From Heteroscillospira sp050943935 (lineage in GTDB: Bacteria > Bacillota > Clostridia > Oscillospirales > Oscillospiraceae): DNA of 64,000 nt. A model generated the notes under the pieces. It was not told the DNA's origin. It was given only the letters and a program-made list of their open reading frames with translations, and searched no databases. The number at the start of each line of letters is the position of its first letter. Positions within the stretch are counted from its first letter, which is position 1. This document shows positions 15,616 to 23,316 of the stretch, one piece after another. Where the stretch lies: positions 124,001 through 188,000 of the forward strand of contig JBMNQC010000001.1 of the NCBI GenBank assembly GCA_050943935.1, given 5' to 3'. The translations under genes were made by a program, and so were the position numbers.

Positions 15616-15641
15616 GTTGCATTTGTAGGAAAAATTTGTCT
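15616..15641 (+). promoter_or_regulatory. ECF-type promoter box, copy 4
   Basis: GTTGCATTT, 13 bp, GTCT, within about 40 bp nearly identical to the copy at 14514, again followed by a leader hairpin (TTCCGG/CCGGAA) and then AAAAGGAGG before an ATG. Confidence 0.7.
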
Positions 15642-15710
15642 AATAGACTGAACATATGTTTATTGAAGAAATTCCGGAGTTAATTTTCCGGAAAAAAGGA
15701 GGAAAATTTT

Positions 15711-15785
15711 ATGAAAAACTTATCCAGCAAACGCTCTTTCTTATTATACCTCTGGCAGCCCCGCATCTCAAGGGTGTCCCGCATT
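15711..15785 (+). pseudogene. Start of a secreted-protein gene cut off by the conjugative element
   Basis: ATG at 15711 with AAAGGAGG and the regulon promoter at the right distance; the product starts MKNLSSKRSFLLYL like a signal peptide, then loses protein character and meets the stop region of the first element gene (15784). I read this as a regulon member truncated by insertion or recombination. The missing part was not found at the right end near 36.6 kb. Confidence 0.5.
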
Positions 15786-15972
15786 AGTGCATCTGCGCCC
15801 GTCCCGGCGCATACTTCACAAAGACCTCATACAGACAGCTTTCAATTTCACGCTTGCGCTTATCCCGTGCTCGGGGAGAGAGCATCGGGGTCAGGTTTTC
15901 CACGGTGATGGATTTGCCCTGAAAAGACGCGGTTTTGACTTCCTTGTGATAGCCGACTCTTGCCTCCGTCAT
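15784..15972 (-). CDS. Small element-borne basic protein, 62 aa
   Basis: Start at 15972 with AGGAGG upstream. Ends in RARDKRKREIESCLYEVFVKYAP, a pattern seen in short proteins of clostridial conjugative elements. Function unknown. It is the last gene on the left side of the element. Confidence 0.55.
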   Translation of the reverse strand: MTEARVGYHKEVKTASFQGKSITVENLTPMLSPRARDKRKREIESCLYEVFVKYAPGRAQMH

Positions 15973-16043
15973 CTGAAAACCTCCTATAACAATCAGCGGT
16001 GTGAATAGATTTGATGGTTTCCCGTTGTCCGTGGGGAAACGTG

Positions 16044-16071
16044 AAAGGACGGCACAAAAGCGCCGTCCTTT
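16044..16071. terminator. Hairpin with A/T flanks
   Basis: AAAGGACGGC and GCCGTCCTTT form a 10-bp stem. It lies between the structured region and the small 62-aa gene. Confidence 0.5.
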
Positions 16072-16085
16072 GACCTTGCCCCACC

Positions 16086-16104
16086 TCTGGCCACGATGAC
16101 CAGA
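16086..16104. repeat. Element dyad repeat, copy 1
   Basis: TCTGGCCACGATGACCAGA, one of twelve dyads TCTGGYCAC-N-GTGRCCAGA spread over the element at gene borders. On the transcribed (minus) strand it folds as a hairpin with a G-U wobble pair. This copy lies 114 bp before the 62-aa gene. Confidence 0.85.
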
Positions 16105-16109
16105 AGCAG

Positions 16110-16600
16110 TGGGACAGTTGTTTTCCGTTTCAATCCACAAAAGAGGGAGCCGCCGCGCCGGAATGGTTTGGGCTGTCATAAGACAGAAAGACCCGGTTTG
16201 ACGGCTCCCTGTATGATTGTTGTGTGCCGTATTTGCCACGCATCCCCGGCACGGGGAGTATTCCAGACCGCCGATGGCTTCGGCTGCATAGCCCCACAGT
16301 ACCGCTGCCCGTGGAGGGCTGGCGCATACCGCAGGGACTCCCCCTCAAGTCTGTGGGAGGGCGTGAGCAAGTTTCATTATCCTCCGCGCTGTCCTCGCGC
16401 CCGGTTTGCCAGCACCGGGTCAAAGGCTGCGTTGATCGCTCGGCCAGCTTGTCCATCACCTCCTGAACTGGCTGTCGTGGCGGCGCACCTTACGTCGCTA
16501 TCACGCGGATTTCGTATCGGGAATACTGTCTATTCAGTTTTCAAGGCGAGGAAGAAAACTCCTCTCACCTATCAGGAGGTTTCGGGGGCAAATGTACTCC
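16110..16600 (-). other. 490-bp GC-rich structured stretch without a convincing gene
   Basis: No frame has both a good start and protein-like composition. A 108-residue frame at 16130-16459 starts 2 nt after AGGAGG but its composition looks like translated RNA. On the minus strand there are many pairing segments: GTTTTC/GAAAAC at the start and GGGAGCCGTC/GGCGGCTCCC spanning about 60 nt. It could be a structured noncoding RNA or the oriT/regulatory region of the element. Confidence 0.35.
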
Positions 16601-16603
16601 CTC

Positions 16604-17023
16604 TTACAGAGATTTTTTCAAAATATTTTTCATAGCGGCCAGCCCGCGCTCAATGGAGCAGCAGATGCGGCTCCGGCCAACGCCCTCGGCTGCCGCGATC
16701 TCGGCCTTGCTCATGCCGAGAAGATAGTGCTGGTACACACGCCGGGCCTGCGTGTGCGGGAGCTGGGTCAGCGCGTCATAGAGGGCAAACGTGGTTTCCC
16801 GCGCCTCAATGTACTCGTCCGGGGTCATGGGCTGGCGGAGCACGTCGGCCTCAAAGCCGGGATCGGTGTCCAGCGAGCACTCGCCATTTCTGCGCTTCTG
16901 CCGCTTGTAGCTGTCGCACAGGCGGCCTCCCATAGAGAGGGCGGCGGCGATCTCGTCCGAAACTTCCAGCATCACATTTTCGGTCATATAGGGGTAATAC
17001 CGTTTCAGATTGATAGTCGTCAT
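16604..17023 (-). CDS. Sigma-70-like regulator of the conjugative element, 139 aa
   Basis: Start at 17023 behind GGAGG. The C-terminal part has a clear region-4 helix-turn-helix: LTQLPHTQARRVYQHYLLGMSKAEIAAAEGVGRSRICCSIERGLAAMK. The N-terminal half (LKRYYPYMTENVMLEVSDEIAAAL) lacks a full region 2, as usual for this ICE family. Probably controls element gene expression. Confidence 0.75.
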   Translation of the reverse strand: MTTINLKRYYPYMTENVMLEVSDEIAAALSMGGRLCDSYKRQKRRNGECSLDTDPGFEADVLRQPMTPDEYIEARETTFALYDALTQLPHTQARRVYQHYLLGMSKAEIAAAEGVGRSRICCSIERGLAAMKNILKKSL

Positions 17024-17101
17024 AATTGTCCTCCATTTCAAAAGGTGGTTGGTGAGTGCGGATTGAAATGGAGAACAGGCGGCCCCCGGCACCTTGGAGC
17101 C

Positions 17102-17120
17102 TCTGGCCACCGTGACCAGA
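17102..17120. repeat. Element dyad repeat, copy 2
   Basis: TCTGGCCACCGTGACCAGA, the consensus form, 79 bp upstream of the sigma-like gene. Confidence 0.9.
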
Positions 17121-17186
17121 AGCAGGGGCATATAAAAACGCCCGCACAGCATGACGCTATACGGACGCAAGCAATTAAACACCTTG

Positions 17187-17294
17187 TTACATGATGTTTA
17201 ATTTCACTTTCAAAGCCGGACTGCTCCGATGGAAGGGCTGCGCTTTTTTTAGCTGGTTCAGATCATGAACGCTATGGAAAAGTAAAATGGACAC
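17187..17294 (-). CDS. Possible GTG-start mini-protein, 35 aa
   Basis: GAGGAGG lies 6 nt before a GTG at 17294; the frame (SILLFHSVHDLNQLKKAQ...) runs to a TAA at 17187. The start region sits in an inverted repeat (GGATACGGCGGTGTCC / GGTATCGCCGTGTCC) with the ribosome site in the loop, so initiation could be controlled by the hairpin. No family recognised. Confidence 0.35.
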   Translation of the reverse strand: MSILLFHSVHDLNQLKKAQPFHRSSPALKVKLNIM

Positions 17295-17515
17295 GGCGAT
17301 ACCTCCTCGGACACCGCCGTATCCTTAAAAAAGGGCGACTTTACCACACCCCCCGTTGATCCAATTTTTCAAAAGGAAAACGGCGGCTTGAAATGCAATA
17401 TTTCAAAACCGCCGTTCTGCGCACCAAGGCCGAACAAAACGGTCTTGTTGTGTATGCCAGCGCAGCTATTATCAAAAGAAAAGAGCCGATAAACCGTGGG
17501 CCTGTTGGCTACGGG
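17295..17515. other. Intergenic leader with hairpins
   Basis: Contains AACGGCGG/CCGCCGTT around 17380-17415 in addition to the hairpin at 17482. No gene is visible. Confidence 0.4.
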
Positions 17516-17526
17516 TTATCGGCTCT
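17482..17526. terminator. Hairpin at the 3' end of the KTR gene
   Basis: AGAGCCGATAA and TTATCGGCTCT, 11 bp perfect. It overlaps the last codons of the KTR gene and is followed on the minus strand by TTTTCTTTTG. Confidence 0.75.
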
Positions 17527-17710
17527 GCGTCTGTGCGTCTGGCTCTTTGATAACTGTCGTATGAAATTGTTTTACATGGATTAAGGTTTCTTGTTTGCAT
17601 TTTGGACAGAATAAGGGGAAATTTCTCAATTCCGTATCCCCTCGAATCTTAATCCGTGTTTTGTTTCCACATATGGGACAACGCACCCATTCTATTTTAC
17701 ACAAAGGCAA
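17516..17710 (-). CDS. Cysteine-rich KTR-domain protein, 64 aa
   Basis: Two CxxC pairs (VRCPICGNKTRIKIRGDTEL and PLFCPKCKQE), a zinc-ribbon with the KTR signature of small proteins carried by Tn916/ICE-type elements. Role unknown; DNA or RNA binding is plausible. Confidence 0.8.
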   Translation of the reverse strand: MPLCKIEWVRCPICGNKTRIKIRGDTELRNFPLFCPKCKQETLIHVKQFHTTVIKEPDAQTQSR

Positions 17711-17731
17711 TCCTCCGCACTTCGAGTACCA

Positions 17732-17917
17732 TTACTTTTTCTTGAATGGCGCAATAAACAGGACAACCATAATCAAGGCATAGATAGCATAAAGCGTATA
17801 AGTTATTCCATTACCCCAAGGGAAACTCATCTCAGGATGTCCCAGCGCTACAAACAGGAATGCGACAGCAAGTATCAGCATAATGCCGCCGATAATTCTT
17901 GATACTTTTTTACTCAT
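17732..17917 (-). CDS. Small two-pass membrane protein, 61 aa
   Basis: Two hydrophobic segments (IIGGIMLILAVAFLFVAL and YTLYAIYALIMVVLFIA) joined by a short loop, ending FKKK. AGGAGG lies before the ATG. It lies downstream of the sigma/anti-sigma pair and is likely in the same operon. Confidence 0.65.
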   Translation of the reverse strand: MSKKVSRIIGGIMLILAVAFLFVALGHPEMSFPWGNGITYTLYAIYALIMVVLFIAPFKKK

Positions 17918-17944
17918 AAAAAATCCTCCTTGTTTTTATAGTTT

Positions 17945-18559
17945 TTACTTGAATTTACGCTTGGATACCCAAGTATAAATCAGCCACATAAGTGACAATA
18001 CTGTTGCAACCGCATAAAGTCCTGTCCATCCCATAAAAAACCGTAATCCGTAGAATGGAATAGCAGAAAAAAGTCCGATTATGCCTGTGATAAAACCGCC
18101 TATACCAAATCCTCTTGCAATTAAACCGGCAGTTGAAGAAATAAATGAAGCCGCACTTACCACAAGCGAAATTTTTATAAGGGGTTCATACTTTCGTGAT
18201 ATTGTGGAGAAAACACTCCAAAAGATAACATATAGAGCAGTGATAACAAGGTTTGATAGGCTTGCTTTTCCTCCCATCCATGCGCCTCCGGCATTGATCG
18301 CAAAGCAACTTATGACCATAGCAAGCGCAAGGATGATACCTAAAACGCTTTTTTTCGCATGATAAAAGAGTGTCTGACTATTAAACTCGGGCGTGTGTAG
18401 GTTAACACAAATATCTGAACTCATTTCCTCATAGAGCTTCTTGCATTTTTCGCACGATTGCAAATGCTTTTTAATATCCTCGGCTGTCTGCTCGCTGCAA
18501 GCGTGATCTATATAAAGTGGCAGCAAGTCTTGGATTATGTAGCACTCGATACTTTTCAT
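17945..18559 (-). CDS. Zinc-finger anti-sigma factor, membrane anchored
   Basis: 204 residues. The N-terminal zinc-binding anti-sigma domain has IIQDLLPLYIDHACSEQTAEDIKKHLQSCEKCKKLY (HxxxCxxC). About four membrane segments follow from residue 72. It overlaps the sigma gene by an ATGA. Predicted to hold the sigma factor at the membrane until a signal arrives. Confidence 0.85.
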   Translation of the reverse strand: MKSIECYIIQDLLPLYIDHACSEQTAEDIKKHLQSCEKCKKLYEEMSSDICVNLHTPEFNSQTLFYHAKKSVLGIILALAMVISCFAINAGGAWMGGKASLSNLVITALYVIFWSVFSTISRKYEPLIKISLVVSAASFISSTAGLIARGFGIGGFITGIIGLFSAIPFYGLRFFMGWTGLYAVATVLSLMWLIYTWVSKRKFK

Positions 18560-19047
18560 TTTTCTCCCTCCTCCAATTTAGAAGTTATTATGGCCTTTGC
18601 GCGGTAGTATGTGACTCGAGCCCAGCTATCACTTTTACCAAAAAGTTGACTGATGCGAGTCAACGGAATATCGCCTAAAGCGTGGAGCATGAAAACCTCT
18701 TTGTATGGTTCTTCAAGTTCATGCAGATACTTCAATATCTGATTTGCAATGTCCTTATCTGCGAATGCCTCCGCAATGTCATAGCCACTATCGTAGGTGG
18801 CTAAACTATCATCGATAGGGATCGTTCGTTTACTCTTTTTCAGCCACTCAAAGTACAGGTTTTTTCCTATTTGGCAAAGCCATACAGATGGTTTGCTATC
18901 ACCACGGAAAGAATTGATATTCATAATTGCCCGGAACATGGTTTCTTGTGTTAATTCCTCCGCCAACGACTCGTCCCGTGACAATGAAAGTAAAAAGCAA
19001 TAAACAGTTTTGCCGTACTGTTGGTATATGGCATCAAAATCGTTCAC
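18556..19047 (-). CDS. ECF sigma factor of the conjugative element
   Basis: 163 residues from a GTG at 19047 behind AGGGGGTG; an upstream ATG at 19083 lacks a ribosome site. Region 2 (YGKTVYCFLLSLSRDESLAEELTQETMFRAIMNINSF) and region 4 (EPYKEVFMLHALGDIPLTRISQLFGKSDSWARVTYYRAKA) are plain. Forms a three-gene unit with the anti-sigma factor and the small membrane protein, probably an envelope-stress or antibiotic-sensing cargo. Confidence 0.85.
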   Translation of the reverse strand: MNDFDAIYQQYGKTVYCFLLSLSRDESLAEELTQETMFRAIMNINSFRGDSKPSVWLCQIGKNLYFEWLKKSKRTIPIDDSLATYDSGYDIAEAFADKDIANQILKYLHELEEPYKEVFMLHALGDIPLTRISQLFGKSDSWARVTYYRAKAIITSKLEEGEK

Positions 19048-19257
19048 GATCTCACCCCCTTCGTAAATAAGATTGCCAAGCACAATAATCGTTACAATCT
19101 TTTTTGAAATAGCCGCAATGAGTAATGAAGTATATTTTAGTGGGATTAAGAGAAATAATCAAGTCTGTGTGGTGAAATTAAATATGCGGTGTAGTGAAAT
19201 TGTACGCCGTTCAAATGGCGCTACCTGAAATGTAAAATTACATTAGGTGGTGATGCT

Positions 19258-19617
19258 ATGAAAATTGAACGGGACGAACGCAAATTTGACTTTCACGGGA
19301 TCGGACTTGCTATCAAAAAAGCCCGTGAGCGTGAGGGCATGACGCAGGAGCAATTAGGATACATTGTTGACCGCGATCCGCGTACCATTATGTATCACGA
19401 AAATGACGGACAGCATCCGAGCCTAAACGCCTTTTACCAAATGGTAACAATGTTCGGTATCTCCGTGGACGAATACTTTTATCCCAATATGGGAGCCGAT
19501 GAAGCCGCAAAGAAGCGGATCAACATTCAACTTAATTCTCTCAACGAAAGCGAACTGCGGCTCGTCGAGGGTATTATCAATGCAATCATAGAAAACCGTG
19601 GAACGGAGGGAGCGTAA
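19258..19617 (+). CDS. XRE-family regulator, 119 aa
   Basis: Helix-turn-helix IGLAIKKAREREGMTQEQLGYIVDRDPRTIMYHENDGQHPS, then FGISVDEYFYP and an acidic helix. Same family as the gene at 36836. The only plus-strand gene of the element's left half; it diverges from the sigma operon and probably controls transfer genes. Confidence 0.8.
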   Translation: MKIERDERKFDFHGIGLAIKKAREREGMTQEQLGYIVDRDPRTIMYHENDGQHPSLNAFYQMVTMFGISVDEYFYPNMGADEAAKKRINIQLNSLNESELRLVEGIINAIIENRGTEGA

Positions 19618-19659
19618 GAGACGGCGCTGCCTCCGTTTTTCGTGGGGGTTCCGGGGGAG

Positions 19660-19745
19660 CGCGTTAGCGGCAAGCAAGGCAAGTGTATTGACACTTGCAA
19701 TTTCCGCGCTGCGGAAATGCTTGTTGGGGTGCCCCCAAACCCGCT
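19660..19745. other. Candidate oriT next to the relaxase gene
   Basis: Three inverted repeats are packed into about 60 bp: GCAAGTGT-ATTG-ACACTTGC (19679-19698), TTTCCGC-GCT-GCGGAAA (19701-19717) and GGGGTGCCCC (about 19726-19735), just beyond the relaxase stop. Such clusters near relaxase genes are typical of transfer origins. No experimentally known nic sequence was recognised. Confidence 0.4.
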
Positions 19746-19750
19746 GGACT

Positions 19751-19769
19751 TCTGGCCACCGTGACCAGA
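19751..19769. repeat. Element dyad repeat, copy 3
   Basis: TCTGGCCACCGTGACCAGA, 26 bp past the relaxase stop. Confidence 0.9.
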
Positions 19770-19794
19770 AGAAACATTGTCTGCGTCGCCGTCC

Positions 19795-21204
19795 CTAACG
19801 GGCCTGCTCCTTATTGCGCCGGTTGTCTGTCAGCCCGCGCAGATGATCCACGCTGCCCTTGACCGCCACCAGTTCCCGCATATCCTGCTGGGCCTTGCGG
19901 TATTCCAAATAAAGAGCTTTTTTCCTTGCTGCCAGTTGGCGGCGTTTTTCTTTTAGTACGTCCATTTTGGGGAGCTTCTCGCCACCCAGCAGCTCGGCCA
20001 TTGTCGCCTTGGCCGCCCGGTAGTCGGCCAGTTCCGCCTCATGCTCGGCAAGGTATTTCCGGCTGTACTTGGCGGCCTTGTACCCATCGAACGCGGGGCG
20101 GGTCTTGACGTACTGCACCACGGCGGCCATCAGATCAGACACACGGGAAAGCTCGGCCTCGGTCTGCTGAATGTCCCCGGCCAGCGTGTGAAAACGCTCT
20201 GTGGCGGCGTCGGTCTTTGCGGCCAGATCGTCATATTCAAATAGCTGGTGCTCTTTCAGATATTGCAGCGCGGCCGCCATCTGTTTAAGGTTGTACACCT
20301 TGGCCCAGCGTTCATAGGCTGGGCCTTTACCCTGACGCATCCTCTCCTGAATATCGATCAGCAGATTGACACGGCGGGGTGCGGGCGCTTTCCGCGCCGT
20401 GGCCGTTCGTGTGGGAGCCTTGCCGTCAATGACGGCCTGCACGTCCTCGGGGCCGTAGCCGTCCCCCAGCGTGGACGCCCGGAAACGGGCCGCCCGCTGT
20501 TGTCCTGGCACAAGGAATGAGATCACGCCGCCGCGCCCGTGCTTGACCTGTATGCCTGCCGTTTCCATGCGCCGGAGAAAGTCTGCAAAGTCCTTGGGGC
20601 GCTCCGTCAGGGCCGCATCAATGGCAAGGCGGATCTGTTCTTTTTGTGAGAGCTTTTGATTGTCCCTCAGCCATTGACCGTAGTGCAGATACCGCCCCTT
20701 GCTGTGGAGCTTGGGATTTACGATCACGGAAAGATCGTGCTCCAGACATACCCGGTCAGACAGCCGCCGCAGGGCGAACGAGGAGCCGATGAAGTTGCGG
20801 AACTTCCGGGAGCGGTCATAGGCGGTGGAATTGTAGTAAATGTGATTATGAATGTGCTCTTTGTCTATATGGGTACAGACGAAGAATTGATACTTGCCCT
20901 TGGTCCAGCGCATCGCCGTTTCATAGCCGATGCGGTTGGCCTCCTCCGCCGTCACCTCGCCGTGAGGGAACGCCTGCCGGATCTGGTAGCACAGCGCCCC
21001 GTGTCCGGCCCTGCGATCAGTTTCCCCCTGATACTGATTTTTGACCAGCATGAACTCGGCGTGTGCCGTGGCTGGATCGCAGAGGTAGGAGGAAACGGCC
21101 CCCAGCTTTTCCGGGTTCAAGCCATAGTCAAAGCGGTCTTTCAGACTTTGCAGGGCCGCCCGCTTATCGGCTCGCTTGTGGGATTTGAGGTAGGTTGTGG
21201 CCGT
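19795..21204 (-). CDS. MOB-P-type relaxase, probable ACG start
   Basis: About 469 residues. Motif III HIDKEHIHNHIYYN (metal-binding His residues) is present; motif I with the likely catalytic Tyr is FDYGLNPEKLG. The nearest conventional start, a TTG at 21120, falls after that Tyr and would remove it. The family N-terminus (ATTYLKSHKRADK) is encoded upstream and begins at an ACG at 21204, exactly 7 nt from AAAGGAGG. Nicks oriT to start transfer, with MobC. Confidence 0.85.
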   Translation of the reverse strand, partial: TATTYLKSHKRADKRAALQSLKDRFDYGLNPEKLGAVSSYLCDPATAHAEFMLVKNQYQGETDRRAGHGALCYQIRQAFPHGEVTAEEANRIGYETAMRWTKGKYQFFVCTHIDKEHIHNHIYYNSTAYDRSRKFRNFIGSSFALRRLSDRVCLEHDLSVIVNPKLHSKGRYLHYGQWLRDNQKLSQKEQIRLAIDAALTERPKDFADFLRRMETAGIQVKHGRGGVISFLVPGQQRAARFRASTLGDGYGPEDVQAVIDGKAPTRTATARKAPAPRRVNLLIDIQERMRQGKGPAYERWAKVYNLKQMAAALQYLKEHQLFEYDDLAAKTDAATERFHTLAGDIQQTEAELSRVSDLMAAVVQYVKTRPAFDGYKAAKYSRKYLAEHEAELADYRAAKATMAELLGGEKLPKMDVLKEKRRQLAARKKALYLEYRKAQQDMRELVAVKGSVDHLRGLTDNRRNKEQAR

Positions 21205-21265
21205 AGGCAGTCCTCCTTTCCATACGATAAACGGCGGCTGGGATCAGCTGCCGTTTTCTGCATCT

Positions 21266-21284
21266 TCTGGCCACCGTGACCAGA
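21266..21284. repeat. Element dyad repeat, copy 4
   Basis: TCTGGCCACCGTGACCAGA between the CD1845 stop and the relaxase ribosome site. Confidence 0.9.
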
Positions 21285-21286
21285 AC

Positions 21287-21580
21287 TCAGCTTGCGATGA
21301 AGCCCCGCAGGGAGCCGTTCAGCTCGTCCAGCTTGGCAAGCAGCCATCCGGCCAGCGCAGGCAGGCCAAAGGGTGAAATGGCAAACGCCATCAGCAGCCC
21401 CGCGATCCCCGTGGAAATGTCTTTCTCCACAAACAGCATCAGGACACTCAGCAGCCCCAGCACCGACGCGAGGATGGAGAGCAAACCAGCGGAAAGACTC
21501 AGCAGGAACGAGAGCACGGCCACAAGCAGGGTCAGCACCAGCACAAAGGGAGCGGCAAGAATTTTGAATATGATCCGCAT
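21287..21580 (-). CDS. CD1845-family small membrane protein
   Basis: 97 residues from the ATG at 21580, which follows GGAGG. Long hydrophobic stretches (ILAAPFVLVLTLLVAVLSFLLSLSAG, LLSVLMLF, GIAGLLMAFAISPFG) and a short charged tail. Conserved beside relaxase and MobC in clostridial ICEs; role not known. Confidence 0.75.
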   Translation of the reverse strand: MRIIFKILAAPFVLVLTLLVAVLSFLLSLSAGLLSILASVLGLLSVLMLFVEKDISTGIAGLLMAFAISPFGLPALAGWLLAKLDELNGSLRGFIAS

Positions 21581-21662
21581 GGGGGGTTCCTCCTTTTTCC
21601 TGTATATGTCTATTATAACTCTGAAAAAATCGGCGCTCAAGGATGTCCCGGCCCTCCGCACT

Positions 21663-21681
21663 TCTGGTCACAATGACCAGA
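21663..21681. repeat. Element dyad repeat, copy 5
   Basis: TCTGGTCACAATGACCAGA, a fully symmetric variant, between MobC and CD1845. Here the wobble pair is replaced by a Watson-Crick pair, so the stem is kept. Confidence 0.85.
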
Positions 21682-21724
21682 GGTGCGGTCAGCCGGGGAA
21701 CGGCGCGGGGCCGTTCCCCCTGTA

Positions 21725-22072
21725 TCACATCGTTACAATGGCAGAGAGCTGGGCCAGCAGATCAGACAGCGGCCCCCACAGGTCGGCATAGTCCTTTTGC
21801 AGACGCTTCAGCTCGTCCGGGTACAGGCCGCCGTAGCTGTTGGCATGGATGGCCGCCTGATTGAGATTGTTTGCACAGCGCCTCTGGAGCGACACAAGCT
21901 CCTTGACAGGTTCAAGGTCAACGTGGAGCACATAGCCGCCCAGCGCCATTTTGCGGATATAGGCGCTCATGTTGCGGATGCCCGCCTCGGCCATGCGCTC
22001 CCGAATGACCTCCAGCTCGTCAGGCCGTACCCACACATAGATGGGGACGCTGCGGACGCGCTTTTTCGTCAA
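21725..22072 (-). CDS. mobC: MobC-like relaxosome protein
   Basis: 115 residues. Pattern VPIYVWVRPDELEVIRERMAEAGIRNMSAYIRKMALGGYV is the ribbon-helix-helix-like MobC N-terminus, with a C-terminal helical domain (ANNLNQAAIHANSYG). Starts with TTG and overlaps the upstream stop (TTGA), so translation is coupled. Aids relaxase binding at oriT. Confidence 0.85.
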   Translation of the reverse strand: MTKKRVRSVPIYVWVRPDELEVIRERMAEAGIRNMSAYIRKMALGGYVLHVDLEPVKELVSLQRRCANNLNQAAIHANSYGGLYPDELKRLQKDYADLWGPLSDLLAQLSAIVTM

Positions 22073-22242
22073 CGCTCCTCACGCTCCCGACTGCGGCGCT
22101 TGGGCGGGTGTTCCCGCACCTTATCCAGCGGCTTTTCCGACCGGGGCGGCACAGGCAGATTGTTGATGATGCCGTCGATCATGTTTCCGTTCTGCTCCAT
22201 CGCAAGCTCGGTGTTCTTGTTGGGATTGCGTTCCTGCTCCAT
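22069..22242 (-). CDS. Small hydrophilic element protein, 57 aa
   Basis: Starts MEQERNPNKN at 22242 behind GGAGG and ends in an Arg/Glu-rich tail (PPKRRSREREER). No domain; disordered by composition. Its stop overlaps the MobC start, suggesting a coupling role as well as any protein function. Confidence 0.5.
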   Translation of the reverse strand: MEQERNPNKNTELAMEQNGNMIDGIINNLPVPPRSEKPLDKVREHPPKRRSREREER

Positions 22243-22252
22243 AAATATCCTC

Positions 22253-22831
22253 CTATCTCTCGCCCCGGTCAGGGGCATTTTTCTTGGGGACGGATTGCCC
22301 ACGGTCAGCCTCGGCCTGTTTTGCGGCGGTTTTCATCTGCTCCCGGATCGAACGGGGTCTGTCGGGATTGTCGGGCGCAGGCCGCAGCTCATAGTCAGAC
22401 GCCTGCCGTTTCGTCAATGGCCGTGTGTAGGTCAAATGCCCCCACGCCAGAAACAATCCGTTTTCAACCGGGACGCGCTGATCGTAGTTGACAATTTCAT
22501 CCGGGGCGTTGCGGGGCGGCTTGGGAAATGTCCCGATGTCCACAGGACGCTGGGTAGAATAATACTTGTAAAGGCCGGGAGCCTCGGTCCGCTGGACACC
22601 GACATTGTAAAGGCGCTGGTACTCCTGTACCCGCGCCGCAAAGTCCTGTTCCAAAGCGGCACGGTCGCTGCCGTAATGCCCCCATTCATACTGCCGCTGG
22701 CCGTCCTTGTCGTCATAGCAAGCCCATGTGACATAGGGCGAGGGAGCGGTAGGATGATGCCCCAGCGCAAAGCCCCTGCCATTTTCCAGCATGACGGCCT
22801 TTATGATCTCATAGCCTTGGTTTTTGTCCAT
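22253..22831 (-). CDS. Conserved ICE hypothetical protein, 192 aa
   Basis: Starts MDKNQGYEIIKAVMLENG at 22831 with AGGAGG upstream. Contains FALGHHPTAPSPYVTWACYDDKDGQRQYEWGHYG and a C-terminal charged region. Recurrent in this ICE family between VLP and MobC genes; I cannot assign a function. Confidence 0.6.
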   Translation of the reverse strand: MDKNQGYEIIKAVMLENGRGFALGHHPTAPSPYVTWACYDDKDGQRQYEWGHYGSDRAALEQDFAARVQEYQRLYNVGVQRTEAPGLYKYYSTQRPVDIGTFPKPPRNAPDEIVNYDQRVPVENGLFLAWGHLTYTRPLTKRQASDYELRPAPDNPDRPRSIREQMKTAAKQAEADRGQSVPKKNAPDRGER

Positions 22832-22965
22832 ACGTCCTCCTTTCCAAAATGTTAGCAATATCTCTGTAAAACCGGGCGGGGCTATGAAATCATACACCCC
22901 GCCCATGAAGCGGCCCCGGAAAGCCCTGCAATCAAGGGTGTTTTCCGGGGTCAAATGCTCACGGT

Positions 22966-23316
22966 CTACCCCCGGTATTTCCGCATATAGCCGCGCTGCT
23001 TCTGCCGCCTTGCAGCACGGGCGCAGGTCGGGGAGCAGTACCGCTGCCGCCCGTCCGGGAGGAAAGCCCTGCCGCACACCGGGCAGGGCCGGGTTTCCGC
23101 CACGGTCTCCACGGTCAGCGACCTTTCCAGCACGGGATCAAGGGGCAGCACCGCCGAACGGAAATAGCGGCAATAAGCGCCCGTCCAGCATTTCCCCAGC
23201 ATATAGCACTCACAGTCCAGCGGCAGGCATCCAGCGTCCTTGTCGTAGTTGGCGCACCAACGCTTCACAAGGGAGCGGATCGCCGCCTTTTCCTGCCGGG
23301 TCAATTCACGGCTCAT
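22966..23316 (-). CDS. Cysteine-rich VLP-domain protein
   Basis: 116 residues. The first half has CANYDKDAGCLPLDCECYMLGKCWTGAYCRYFRSAVLPLDP, the C-rich VLP pattern; the second half is a zinc finger PCPVCGRAFLPDGRQRYCSPTCARAARR. Standard member of clostridial conjugation modules; zinc binding is likely, role unknown. Confidence 0.8.
   Translation of the reverse strand: MSRELTRQEKAAIRSLVKRWCANYDKDAGCLPLDCECYMLGKCWTGAYCRYFRSAVLPLDPVLERSLTVETVAETRPCPVCGRAFLPDGRQRYCSPTCARAARRQKQRGYMRKYRG

Noticed and set aside
16130..16459. 108-residue frame with AGGAGG two nt before the ATG
   Set aside because: Ribosome-site spacing is too short and composition (Ser, Arg, Cys, Pro rich, no pattern) looks like translated structured sequence; kept only as a gene-free stretch.
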